Positions 16,527-25,200 of a stretch of 36,614 nt of DNA are shown here, one piece after another. Location of the stretch: NCBI GenBank assembly GCA_017935265.1, contig JAGBHX010000064.1:1-36614 (forward strand), read 5' to 3'. This DNA comes from Clostridia bacterium (GTDB taxonomy: Bacteria > Bacillota > Clostridia > Oscillospirales > Acutalibacteraceae). The notes under the pieces were generated by a model. It saw only the letters and a list, made by a program, of their open reading frames with translations, was not told the DNA's origin and did not search any database. A program made the position numbers and the translations under genes. The stretch's first letter is position 1. Every line of letters begins with the position of its first letter.

Positions 16527-18467
16527 ATGAACAAGGGTAAGTATTATATTACCACCGCCATCGCTTACACTTCACGCAAGCCCCATATCGGCAACAGCTA
16601 TGAAATCGTTCTTGCCGACGCTCTTGCAAGATTCAAGAGAATGCAGGGCTACGATGTATTTTTCCAGACAGGCACTGACGAGCACGGTCAGAAAATTGAA
16701 GAATATGCCGCCGCTGCAGGTATTTCTCCCAAGGAATACGTTGACGGCGTTGCAGGTGAAATCAAAGCTATCTGCGACTGCCTTAACACCACTTATGATA
16801 AATTCATCCGCACCACCGACAAGGAGCACGAAGAAGCTGTTCAGAAGCTTTTCAAGAAGCTTATGGACAAGGGTGACGTTTACAAAAGTGAATACGAAGG
16901 TCTTTACTGCACTCCCTGTGAGTCCTTCTGGACCGAGTCACAGCTTGTTGACGGCAAATGCCCCGACTGCGGCCGTGAGGTTAAGCCTGCCAAGGAAGAG
17001 GCTTATTTCTTCAGAATGAGCAAATATCAGAAGCAGCTTGAAGAATACATTGAGTCAAACCCCAACTTTATTTACCCCGAAAGCCGCAAGAAGGAAATGA
17101 TCAACAACTTCATCAAGCCCGGCCTTCAGGACCTTTGCATTTCACGCTCAACCTTCAAGTGGGGTATCCCATTCCCCGGTGATGAAAAGCACGTTATTTA
17201 TGTTTGGGTTGATGCACTTCTCAACTACATCACAGGCCTCGGCTTCAACGGTGAAGAAAACTCAGAGATGTATAACAAATACTGGCCTGCAGACGTTCAC
17301 GTTATCGGTAAGGACATTCTCCGTTTCCACACAATTTACTGGCCCATTATGCTTATGGCTCTGGGCGAGCCCTTGCCCACGCAGGTTTTCGGTCATCCCT
17401 GGCTTCTTTCAGGCAATGACAAAATGAGCAAATCACGCGGCAACGTTATTTATGCCGATGACCTTTGTGAGCGCTTCGGTGTTGACGCTGTGAGATATTA
17501 TCTTCTTTCAGAAATGCCCCACGCTCAGGACGGCACAATCACTTATGAAACAATCATTGAGCGCTTTAACTCCGACCTTGCCAACACATTGGGCAACCTT
17601 GTTAACCGTACGGTTGCAATGAGCAACAAATATTTCGGCGGTGTTATTCAGGCCCCCACAGCAGGTGAAGACATTGACGCCGAGCTTAAAGAAACGGCTC
17701 TCGGCACTCTCGCAAAGGTTACAAACCTTCTTGACACATACAAGGTTTCAGATGCACTTTCTGAAATTTTTGACCTTGCAAAGCGTTGCAACAAATACAT
17801 TGACGAAACAATGCCCTGGGCACTTGCTAAAGATGAAGATAAGAAAGAAAGACTTGGCACAGTGCTTTACAATCTTCTTGAAAGCATCCGCTTTGTTGCA
17901 GTTCTTCTCAAATCATTTATGCCCGACACAAGCGACAAAATTCTTGAGCAGATCGGTGCAGATGCTAACACACTTGATTCTCTTGCTGAATTCGGTGCAA
18001 TGAAGGCAGGCGCAAGCGTTGGTGTTGCAACTCCCCTTTTCTCACGCCTTGACGTTGAAAAGACACTTGCAGAAATTGAAGCTTCACTTCCTGCTGTTGA
18101 AGAAGAAAAGGAAGAAGAAGCAAAAGAAATCGTCGGTCTTGCTGAAATTCAGTATGACGACTTTGCAAAGGTTGAGCTCAGAGTCTGCAAGGTTGTGGAC
18201 TGCAAGCCCATCAAAAAGGCAAAAAAGCTCCTTGAACTCACCCTTGACGACGGCACAAAAGAGCCCAGAACAGTTGCTTCAGGCATTGCAAAATGGTACA
18301 AACCCGAAGACCTTATCGGCAAGCACGTCATCGTTGTTGCAAACCTTGCTCCCAGAACTCTTTGCGGTGTTGAAAGCCACGGTATGATTCTTGCAGGTGA
18401 CGTTTCAGAAGACGACGTTAAGGTTGCATTTGTTGAAGGCCTCCCCGCAGGCACACAGTTAAGTTGA
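16527..18467 (+). CDS. metG: Methionyl-tRNA synthetase
   Basis: Charges tRNA-Met with methionine, feeding both initiation and elongation. The 646-residue protein has the HIGH-type motif HIGN at 20-23 and a zinc knuckle with C128, C131, C145 and C148. The KMSKS loop is exact at 299-303 (NDKMSKSRGN). The anticodon-binding helical region follows, then a Glu-rich linker near 530-540. A C-terminal tRNA-binding OB-fold (about 545-646; DDFAKVELRVCKVVDC, HGMILAG) ends it. An elongator tRNA-Met gene lies nearby at 19373. tatD follows 16 bases later, a common pairing in Firmicutes. Confidence 0.97.
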   Translation: MNKGKYYITTAIAYTSRKPHIGNSYEIVLADALARFKRMQGYDVFFQTGTDEHGQKIEEYAAAAGISPKEYVDGVAGEIKAICDCLNTTYDKFIRTTDKEHEEAVQKLFKKLMDKGDVYKSEYEGLYCTPCESFWTESQLVDGKCPDCGREVKPAKEEAYFFRMSKYQKQLEEYIESNPNFIYPESRKKEMINNFIKPGLQDLCISRSTFKWGIPFPGDEKHVIYVWVDALLNYITGLGFNGEENSEMYNKYWPADVHVIGKDILRFHTIYWPIMLMALGEPLPTQVFGHPWLLSGNDKMSKSRGNVIYADDLCERFGVDAVRYYLLSEMPHAQDGTITYETIIERFNSDLANTLGNLVNRTVAMSNKYFGGVIQAPTAGEDIDAELKETALGTLAKVTNLLDTYKVSDALSEIFDLAKRCNKYIDETMPWALAKDEDKKERLGTVLYNLLESIRFVAVLLKSFMPDTSDKILEQIGADANTLDSLAEFGAMKAGASVGVATPLFSRLDVEKTLAEIEASLPAVEEEKEEEAKEIVGLAEIQYDDFAKVELRVCKVVDCKPIKKAKKLLELTLDDGTKEPRTVASGIAKWYKPEDLIGKHVIVVANLAPRTLCGVESHGMILAGDVSEDDVKVAFVEGLPAGTQLS

Positions 18468-18483
18468 TGGTACAGTTAAGCTA

Positions 18484-19245
18484 ATGAATAATATATTTGA
18501 CTCCCACGCCCATTATGACGATGATAGGTTTGCAGAAGACCGCGACGAGCTTTTAAAAAGAGTTTTTGAAAGCGGTGTTGTGGGCATCGTCAACTGCGGC
18601 AGTGATTTGAAATCAAGCATCACGTCATTGAATCTTGCGGCGAAATATGAAAACATCTATGCCGCCGCAGGCATTCACCCTCACGAGGCGGAGGATGCAG
18701 GCAAAAACGACCTTTTGCTCATTGCTGATTTGCTGAATGACGAAAAATGTGTTGCCGTCGGTGAAATCGGACTTGATTATCACTACGACTTTTCACCGAG
18801 AAATATACAAAAGCAGATTTTCGAGGAGCAGCTGAAGCTTGCCAAGGAAAAGGATATGCCCGTGATTATTCACGACAGAGAGGCTCACGAGGACACCATG
18901 GAGCTTTTGAAAAAGTACCGCCCCAAGGGGGTCGTCCATTGCTTTTCGGGCAGTGCCGAAATGGCAAAGGAAGTTGTGAAGCTGGGTATGTATATCGGCC
19001 TCGGCGGTGCGGTTACGTTTAAAAACGCAAAGAAGCCCGTCAGCGTTGCGGCAGTTGTGCCCGAAGACAAGCTTCTTATTGAAACAGACTGTCCGTATAT
19101 GACCCCGGTGCCCCACAGAGGTGAAAGAAATGACTCTTCCCTTATTCCCTTCACGGCAGAGGTTATTGCATCTGTGAGAGGAATAACAGCTCAAGAGGTG
19201 CTTGATATCACCGCAAAAAATGCACGAGAATTGTTTAATATTTGA
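18484..19245 (+). CDS. tatD: TatD family DNase
   Basis: A 253-residue metal-dependent hydrolase with a TIM-barrel fold, acting on DNA ends. Metal ligands are visible in order: DSHAHYDD at the start, GEIGLDYH, VIIHDREAHED, VVHCFSG and ETDCPY. It follows metG by 16 bases and is probably co-transcribed. No strong ribosome site is visible before the ATG (only CAGTTAAGCTA), so it may be translated by coupling. Confidence 0.93.
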   Translation: MNNIFDSHAHYDDDRFAEDRDELLKRVFESGVVGIVNCGSDLKSSITSLNLAAKYENIYAAAGIHPHEAEDAGKNDLLLIADLLNDEKCVAVGEIGLDYHYDFSPRNIQKQIFEEQLKLAKEKDMPVIIHDREAHEDTMELLKKYRPKGVVHCFSGSAEMAKEVVKLGMYIGLGGAVTFKNAKKPVSVAAVVPEDKLLIETDCPYMTPVPHRGERNDSSLIPFTAEVIASVRGITAQEVLDITAKNARELFNI

Positions 19246-19246
19246 C

Positions 19247-19276
19247 TTTCACGGGTCAGCATGCTGACCCGTGAAA
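19247..19276. terminator. Perfect 30-base palindrome after tatD
   Basis: A perfect inverted repeat of 15 bases per arm (TTTCACGGGTCAGCA and its complement) begins just after the tatD stop. The following bases are only moderately T-rich (AATTTTGAAGATTTTT), so termination is likely but not textbook. It isolates the metG-tatD unit from the tRNA promoter. Confidence 0.7.
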
Positions 19277-19313
19277 AATTTTGAAGATTTTTGAAAAAAA
19301 TTCAAAAAAGCTA

Positions 19314-19342
19314 TTGACAAAAGCATATTCTTGTATTATAAT
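19314..19342 (+). promoter_or_regulatory. tRNA operon promoter
   Basis: A perfect consensus TTGACA (19314-19319) - 17 bases - TATAAT (19337-19342) lies 31 bases before tRNA-Met. Confidence 0.92.
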
Positions 19343-19372
19343 GAACAAGCTTTGTTGAGAGCACATAAATGC

Positions 19373-19449
19373 GGCGGCATAGCTCAGTTGGCTAGAGCAT
19401 TCGGTTCATACCCGGAGTGTCGTAGGTTCGAGTCCCACTGCCGCTACCA
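19373..19449 (+). tRNA. tRNA-Met (anticodon CAT)
   Basis: 77 bases including an encoded CCA. Acceptor GGCGGCA pairs with TGCCGCT (one G-U). The D arm GCTCAGTTGGCTAGAGC, the anticodon arm with TCATACC loop and the T arm with GTTCGAGTC are all present. The acceptor begins with a G1-U72 wobble pair and the anticodon stem lacks the three G-C pairs of initiators, so it reads as the elongator. Confidence 0.95.
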
Positions 19450-19453
19450 ACAA

Positions 19454-19528
19454 GGCCCGGTGGTCAAGCGGTCAAGACACCGCCCTTTCACGGCGGTAAC
19501 ACGGGTTCGATTCCCGTCCGGGTCACCA
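19454..19528 (+). tRNA. tRNA-Glu (anticodon TTC)
   Basis: 75 bases including an encoded CCA. Acceptor GGCCCGG pairs with CCGGGTC. The anticodon stem CCGCC/GGCGG closes the loop CTTTCAC, giving anticodon TTC. The T loop GTTCGATTC is standard. It lies four bases after tRNA-Met in the same transcript. Confidence 0.96.
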
Positions 19529-19532
19529 AGTA

Positions 19533-19570
19533 AAAAAACCTCTTTTGTTTTAGAACAAAAGAGGTTTTTT
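19533..19570 (+). terminator. tRNA operon terminator
   Basis: A 17-bp stem (from AAAAAACCTC to GAGGTTTTTT) with a TTAG loop ends in six T residues, five bases after tRNA-Glu. Confidence 0.93.
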
Positions 19571-19572
19571 CA

Positions 19573-19740
19573 ATGATATCCGTTTCTCACGCTACGGGTG
19601 ATATATCTCCGATATGATTTCGCTCTTCGAGCGATGATATATGCCTTGGCATATGAATGAACGGATATTATATCATACTTGTGAAGCAAGTATATCATAC
19701 GGCAAAAGCCGTATATCATATCGCGCAAGCGATATATCAT
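19573..19740. repeat. Array of short hairpins joined by ATC-type spacers
   Basis: Consecutive hairpins fill this space: GATTTCGCTC/GAGCG (loop TTC), ATATGCC/GGCATAT (loop TT), ATACTTG/CAAGTAT (loop TGAAG), ATACGGC/GCCGTAT (loop AAAA) and ATATCGC/GCGATAT (loop GCAA). The last three have 7-bp stems and are separated by exactly ATC. The earlier part is enclosed by a larger stem, ATATCCGTT (19577-19585) with AACGGATAT (19660-19668). Stem sequences differ while the frame around them (ATATC, GATAT) is kept. An open reading frame runs through it but is an artefact of the repeat. Confidence 0.8.
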
Positions 19741-19790
19741 TGATAAGCAGTATAATTTATGGTATAATTCTTAAAAAAGGGAGGCTTGAA

Positions 19791-20264
19791 ATGATTATTC
19801 AAAAGAATAATTACATTTTTGATGTAGATATTGAAGCTACAAAAATATACTCCCTCAACCATTCCCTGTGCGAATGTAGCGAAGACAGGAACTTCTACAT
19901 TCAGGCAAAAGATAAATTTCCGAAGCTTACAGAGTTTTTGTCAGATTTTGGTATTCTGATTGAACGGCCTGACGAAACTGCTTCTGTTCCATTAAACAAC
20001 GAAATTCAATATCTTTTCACAGCATATACTGTTATTGGAAAAATCGTAAACAGTCCAAAGTGCGAATTTGATTTGTTCGACGGGGAGCTTTCTTTACACA
20101 TTGTTATTGATAATGAATATATCCCCAACGAGCAGACAACCGATGAATACTTTACAATCAACATTTATAACATTTGTCTCCCTTGGGTTTTGGATGAACC
20201 TTTTCCCTTCGATAACCCCATATCTTTGTCATCAAAAATCAAGAAGCTATTAAAACGGAAATGA
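19791..20264 (+). CDS. Conserved hypothetical protein
   Basis: A 157-residue soluble acidic protein that I do not assign to a function. The N-terminal pattern DVDIEATKIYSLNHSLCEC...RNFYIQAKDKFPKLTEFLSDFGI and the C-terminal NIYNICLPWVLDEPF resemble a small hypothetical protein found in many Firmicutes. A relation to toxin-immunity proteins is possible but unsupported. The open frame continues 50 codons upstream through the hairpin array. The ATG at 19791 is preferred because GGGAGG lies just before it and a TATAATTC-like -10 precedes that. The phosphatase gene starts nine bases after its stop. It is more AT-rich than its neighbours. Confidence 0.65.
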   Translation: MIIQKNNYIFDVDIEATKIYSLNHSLCECSEDRNFYIQAKDKFPKLTEFLSDFGILIERPDETASVPLNNEIQYLFTAYTVIGKIVNSPKCEFDLFDGELSLHIVIDNEYIPNEQTTDEYFTINIYNICLPWVLDEPFPFDNPISLSSKIKKLLKRK

Positions 20265-20272
20265 GGTAAACT

Positions 20273-20983
20273 ATGGCATATCAAAAAAGATTACCGCTTA
20301 AAAATATAATAAACTGCCGTGACCTGGGCGGTTACCCCTGCCCCGACGGCGTTACCCAATTCGGCAGATTTCTTCGTTGCGCCATTCCCGAGGCTCCCGA
20401 TGAAAACGACATTGTGGAGCTTTTAAAATACGGTGTTAACACTGTTATTGATTTGCGTGATGAGGCTGAGGCTCAGCGCAATCCCTCGGTTTTCAAATTC
20501 CTTGACGGGGTAGATTATCACCACATCTGCCTGCTTGAATTCAACCCTGCGGCGGTGGAGTCTTTCGGCACCGACCTTGAAAAATCTTATGAATACTCCG
20601 TTGAGCACCACAAGGCGGACTACAAAAAAGCACTTGAAGCAATTGCCGAGGCAAATGACGGCTGCGTGATGTATCACTGCTATTTCGGCAAGGACAGAAC
20701 AGGTCTTCTCTCTGTTATTCTCCTTTACATTGCAGGGGCTTGCGTGGAAGACATTATTGCCGACTATCAGGTGTCATACACATATCTCCTCCCCTTTATC
20801 CAAAAGACATTTGCTGACGGCTCACCTTGGAGCTCAGGAGAAGACTTTTTCAAAAGTGAGGCTGATGTTATCGCCGAGCTCATCTCCTTTATAAACAGCA
20901 AATACAGCGACATTAACGGCTACCTCAAAGACATCGGTATCAGCGACGAAACAAAAGCTAAAATCAAAAAGAAATTTTTCTGA
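20273..20983 (+). CDS. Tyrosine-protein phosphatase family protein
   Basis: A 236-residue protein of the Y_phosphatase3 type (bacterial PtpB/Tep1-like dual-specificity enzymes). The CX5R active site is HC136YFGKDR142TG. The NCRDLGGYP opening and VIDLRDEAEA segment are family signatures. It acts on phosphotyrosine or phosphoinositides in characterised relatives; the substrate here is unknown. The start has an ATGAGGT ribosome site overlapping the preceding stop, so it is probably translated together with the 157-residue protein. It is followed by a strong terminator. Confidence 0.87.
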   Translation: MAYQKRLPLKNIINCRDLGGYPCPDGVTQFGRFLRCAIPEAPDENDIVELLKYGVNTVIDLRDEAEAQRNPSVFKFLDGVDYHHICLLEFNPAAVESFGTDLEKSYEYSVEHHKADYKKALEAIAEANDGCVMYHCYFGKDRTGLLSVILLYIAGACVEDIIADYQVSYTYLLPFIQKTFADGSPWSSGEDFFKSEADVIAELISFINSKYSDINGYLKDIGISDETKAKIKKKFF

Positions 20984-20992
20984 TAAAACAGC

Positions 20993-21032
20993 ATACGGCT
21001 TGTGCTTTTTGTTTGCACAAGCCGTATTTTTT
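20993..21032. terminator. Terminator between convergent genes
   Basis: A perfect 13-bp stem (ATACGGCTTGTGC / GCACAAGCCGTAT) with a nine-base T-rich loop is followed by TTTTT. It lies just after the phosphatase stop and abuts the stop of the minus-strand GH43-like gene. Confidence 0.88.
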
Positions 21033-22134
21033 ACGGTTCAACACCGAGATATTTTCTTATGGAATATTCAATATTGTAGCCCCAGTTATCAAGCATCTGA
21101 ATAAAGGTTGCAAAAATTTCAGCCAGGCGGCGCTCAGGTGAAATTCCCTTAACTCTGATTGTTGAGCCTGTGTCTTCAAGCTCAACAAAAACTGCTGTTT
21201 CGTGTATCCCCTTATCCCAATCAGAAAAGTTGGGGCTGTGAAGGCTCATCATAAGCCTACCGTCAAAGGTTTTAAAAATCGTGCCGTGGCCGCCCTCGGT
21301 AAGAGTATGGTCCTTGCTGAAAAGAACACCTGAATAAAGTCGGCTGAAGTGCTGTTTCCACTCGCCGTTCACCTTGCCGTTTTTGCTCTCGGCAATACCG
21401 ATGGAATAGCCTTGGTCGGTTACGCTTGACCAAATCATAAGAAGCTTACCCTCTGAGGTTTTGTAAAGCCACGGGCCGTCGGTAACTCCGCCTGAAGACC
21501 ATGCTGAATTTCTTGCGTGGAAAAGCACCTTGGGAGTGCTGATGAAATGGCTTAAATCACTGCTCATTTTGGCAACCGCCATTTCACCCTCTCCCATAAA
21601 GCGGGTTGTCCACTCGCACACATAAACCATCCACGGCTGACCGTTTTCGTCAATGTAAAGCGTGCCGTCAATGTTATCGGTGTCGTGCGGGGTAATATGA
21701 CCGTCGCTGATTTCAACAAAGGGTCCGAGCGGACTTTCTGATTTAAACACAGATGTTCCTCTGAAGCCGGTTGTACCTGATTTGTAGGTTGCAAAAAGAT
21801 AGAAGCTACCCTGATAATAGTGACATTCAGGCGCCCAATAATCGCCCACTCCGTCAAAGTCTTGCGCTTTACTTGCTTCAAACACATTAAACGGACCTGC
21901 CCAGTTTTCCAAGTCCGGGCTCACGTAGCAGCCATAGCCTGCGGTGGTTGCCGCACCTGTGCCATACATATAATAAAGGCCGTCAAAAGCCAGCACAGAC
22001 GGGTCACGGATAGTAATATCACCGGTTTTAAGATTAAAATCAAACTGCTGTTCCCCCTCCTGCCCGTAAGCAAAGCAGGTTAAGCAGGAAAGCGCAAAAA
22101 TCAAACAGAGAAATACACATAAAAGCTTTTTCAT
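21031..22134 (-). CDS. Secreted glycoside hydrolase family 43-like protein
   Basis: A 367-residue exported protein: signal peptide about residues 1-23, then a five-bladed propeller of the GH43 (arabinanase/xylosidase) type. The likely base is D44 in IRDPSVLAFDGLYYMYG. The middle Asp region is DGTLYIDENGQPWMVYVCEW. The third motif reads TDGPWLY where most GH43 enzymes have EGP. The C-terminal 70 residues are not assigned. A frame eleven codons longer exists, but the ATG at 22134 follows AAAGGGAGG and starts the signal peptide. Arabinose- or xylose-containing glycans are the likely substrates by family. Confidence 0.82.
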   Translation of the reverse strand: MKKLLCVFLCLIFALSCLTCFAYGQEGEQQFDFNLKTGDITIRDPSVLAFDGLYYMYGTGAATTAGYGCYVSPDLENWAGPFNVFEASKAQDFDGVGDYWAPECHYYQGSFYLFATYKSGTTGFRGTSVFKSESPLGPFVEISDGHITPHDTDNIDGTLYIDENGQPWMVYVCEWTTRFMGEGEMAVAKMSSDLSHFISTPKVLFHARNSAWSSGGVTDGPWLYKTSEGKLLMIWSSVTDQGYSIGIAESKNGKVNGEWKQHFSRLYSGVLFSKDHTLTEGGHGTIFKTFDGRLMMSLHSPNFSDWDKGIHETAVFVELEDTGSTIRVKGISPERRLAEIFATFIQMLDNWGYNIEYSIRKYLGVEP

Positions 22135-22190
22135 AAGCAAGCCTCCCTTTCTCTTTAAAAATAACACAAAAACGCCCTGCGGTCAAGAAA

Positions 22191-22224
22191 AAAGCAAGCC
22201 TGATTTATTTTTCAGACTTGCTTT
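22191..22224 (-). terminator. Terminator of the MMPL gene
   Basis: Read on the minus strand, AAGCAAGTCTGA pairs with TCAGGCTTGCTT around an eight-base AT loop and is followed by TTTTTTCTT. It begins a few bases after the MMPL stop. Confidence 0.8.
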
Positions 22225-22227
22225 GTT

Positions 22228-25200
22228 TTATTTTTTGCTTTTTTGCTTTTTGATTATCAGCTTATCCAACGCGGCAATAATACCGGGAAGGATAAAAAGG
22301 ATCAGCACGGTTGCACTCAGGCATCCGATTGAAACTGTTGTGCAAATCTGACCGATTGTAGGATTACCGAAGAAATTACCCACAATTGCGGTAATGATAA
22401 TCATAATAAGCCCCGAGGTCAGAATAGTGTGTGACGAGCCGTTATACGCCTGCGCAAGTGCTTCCTTAACACCCATTTTCTTGCGGTTTTCAACATAATA
22501 GTTCACAAACAGAATACCGTAGTCTATGGTTGCACCCATAAGAATACATTCCACAATCAACAGAGCAAGGAAATAAATACTGATTCCCCTCAAGCCGATA
22601 ACCGAAACGGTAACGTATACACCGCACTGCACCAAAAGCACAAGAATGGCAGGAATGGTCAGTGAACGGAAAGTGATTGCAACAACCACAAAAATCGCAA
22701 GCGCTGTCAACAAGGTGATAAACAACAGCTCCTTATCAAAGGTCTGTTGCATTTCATAGCTCATTGCCGAATTGCCGATTAAATAAAACTCTCCGTCAAG
22801 CTCGTTTTCACAACGTTTTGCAAGCGCTGACAAAAACTCGGTTGTATCTTCGGATTCATCGGAATAGACGCTTGAAATAACAAGGCGCGAATGCTTTGGT
22901 GAAACAAGCTGAGCCTTGCCGTCTGTGAGCTGAGTCTCTGCGTCTGAAAGGGACTTTTTCATTTCGCTGTCAATCACAGCTTCAAATCTTGCATCCTTGA
23001 GCACATTGTTAACAAGGTGGCCGAAAAGGCCTTCCATTGTCATTGTCCACTCCGGGTCGCTGCTGTTAACACCTGCATAATAAAGGTACATCAGCGAAAC
23101 TGTGTTGCGGTTAATGTCATCGCTCAGCCCTTCAAACATTGAAGCCATTTTTTCGGGTGAATAACGTTCGCCTGAAACAACAGCGTTAACAAGAGTACGC
23201 GCGGCCGGAAGAAGCTTTGACGTGTTTTCGTCAAACTGAGATGCAAATTCCTTGTTTGGCAGAATATGTGTATTGATAAAGCTCAAAAAGTCTCTGATGC
23301 TGAGCTTCCAGGTTGACGTGTCACCGTGCAGGCTCGTATACAAAACATAAAGCTGCTGTGCCTGAGAAGGCTCCATTCCCGTGAGCTTTGCAAGTGAGTA
23401 GGGAGTGAAGGTAGTTCCGTCAACAGAGGCATTCACAAGACTCTGCGCCGTTGACATCATAGCGGCAGAGCTTTCATCTGCCATTGAAGACACAAGCTCC
23501 TTATTTTCCCCAAGGAAATTCACAAGCTTGTGCATTGACACCTTCCACTGTGAAGCTTTGGTGTTAGCTTCATTCACCGCAAAAAGTATGCGCAACATCT
23601 CTTCATCCATTGAAAGCAATTTTGCAAGCTCACCGCAGGTGAACTGTTTTGAACCAAGACTGCCGTTCATAAGCGGCTGCAGGGCTGAAAGAACTTTAAT
23701 CAGCGATGCTGTTTCGCCGCTGAAATAAGCCGAAAATGCAGGATTTTCTGAAAGCTCGATTACAAGTGATGTAAAATCTCTTACTGTCATCGGCTCGGGA
23801 TTATAGTCGGCACTTGAAGCAAAGTAATATGCAAACAGCATTTTTGCCATTCCCTCATCAATACCAAGCATTGATGCAATTTCACTGTAAGTGCAGGGCT
23901 TCGTCATTTTAGCGGCATCTGCAAAAAGCTGAAGCTGAGTAAGCTCTGAAAGAGTTTTTTCGTCAAACATTGCGCCGTAGGTTTTATCCTTGGCCACCTC
24001 GTTGACCACAAAATCCGCAAACACAGACAGCGTCATTTTGTCAACCTTTGCGCCGCCGTTCTGAGTGAAATAATAAAGATACAGGTTCTCTATATCATCA
24101 CTTTTCATTTTAAAAACACCTGCAAGCTCCTTGGCGGTCATAGGTTTGGTAAGGCTTGCCGCGTCAGAAAAAGCCGTGAGCATCGACATATCAACACCCG
24201 ACTGTCCGCCCTTCATATAAGCCGAAAAAAGCTCATTATCGGCATTTTTTGAGATGAAATCAAGCATTTCGCCGGCAGTGAGATTTTCTGCCTTACCGTC
24301 GGTGTGGTAGGTATAATAAAGCATTCTGATAACGCTTTCGTCAAGGGGCATATCCCCTGCCATAGCCTTGATTGCAGGCACAAGCTCGTCGGCGGTATAA
24401 GGCTTTGCGAGCATGGTTGAATAGCCCATAACCGATTTGATTTTTTCATCCTTTTCAAGGTCGTATGCAATTTTGGCAACTGCCTCTTCGTCCTCGGTTT
24501 CATAAACCATAACGAGCATATTTTCAGCAGGAAAAACTGCCGCAACAGGATCTTCATCTGTGAGGGTGTAGGCAATAGCCGTTGAGCCTTGCAGAATATA
24601 GCTTCCCACAAAAAGAAAAACAAAGAAAATTGCTATTCCCGTTCTGAATCTGTAGCTGAAAGAGGCAACCTTACCCATAGGGATATGAAACTCTTTTTTT
24701 GCTGTTTTTTCTATCAGCTTGTCAAAGGTCAATATAATTCCCGGCATAACGGTGAGAATGCAGACCATACTCAAAGCAACACCCTTGGCAAGAACAATAC
24801 CCAAATCAAAGCCAATTTTAAAGCTCATAAACAGCAGCGCAAGCAGACCGACAACCGTGGTAAGTGAGCTAGAGGCTATTGAAGAAAATGCGTGAACAAG
24901 GGCACTTTTCATTGCCTCAACAGGATTTGCTACCTGTGCCTTTTCCTGACGGTAACGGTTTATGAGAATAATGGAATAGTCCATTGACAAAACAAGCTGT
25001 AAAATTGCCGCAATTGAAAAGGTTATGCTTGAAATAGAACCGAGAGCAATATTTGTTCCCATATTCACGGCAACAGCTACGCCGATAGCCACAAGGAATA
25101 AAATCGGTTCAATCCACGAGCCGCACATAATGAGCAATATAACAATCAGCATCAGAACTGCCACAGCAGCAATCCACAACGGCAAATCGGGCAGGCTTGT

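Noticed and set aside
19573..19740. A CRISPR array
   Set aside because: The repeated units are hairpins with variable stems and only 3-base spacers; there are no fixed repeats with unique spacers and no cas genes nearby.
19641..19790. A 50-codon upstream extension of the 157-residue protein
   Set aside because: It translates the hairpin array, has no ribosome site at its start, and the ATG at 19791 has a good one.
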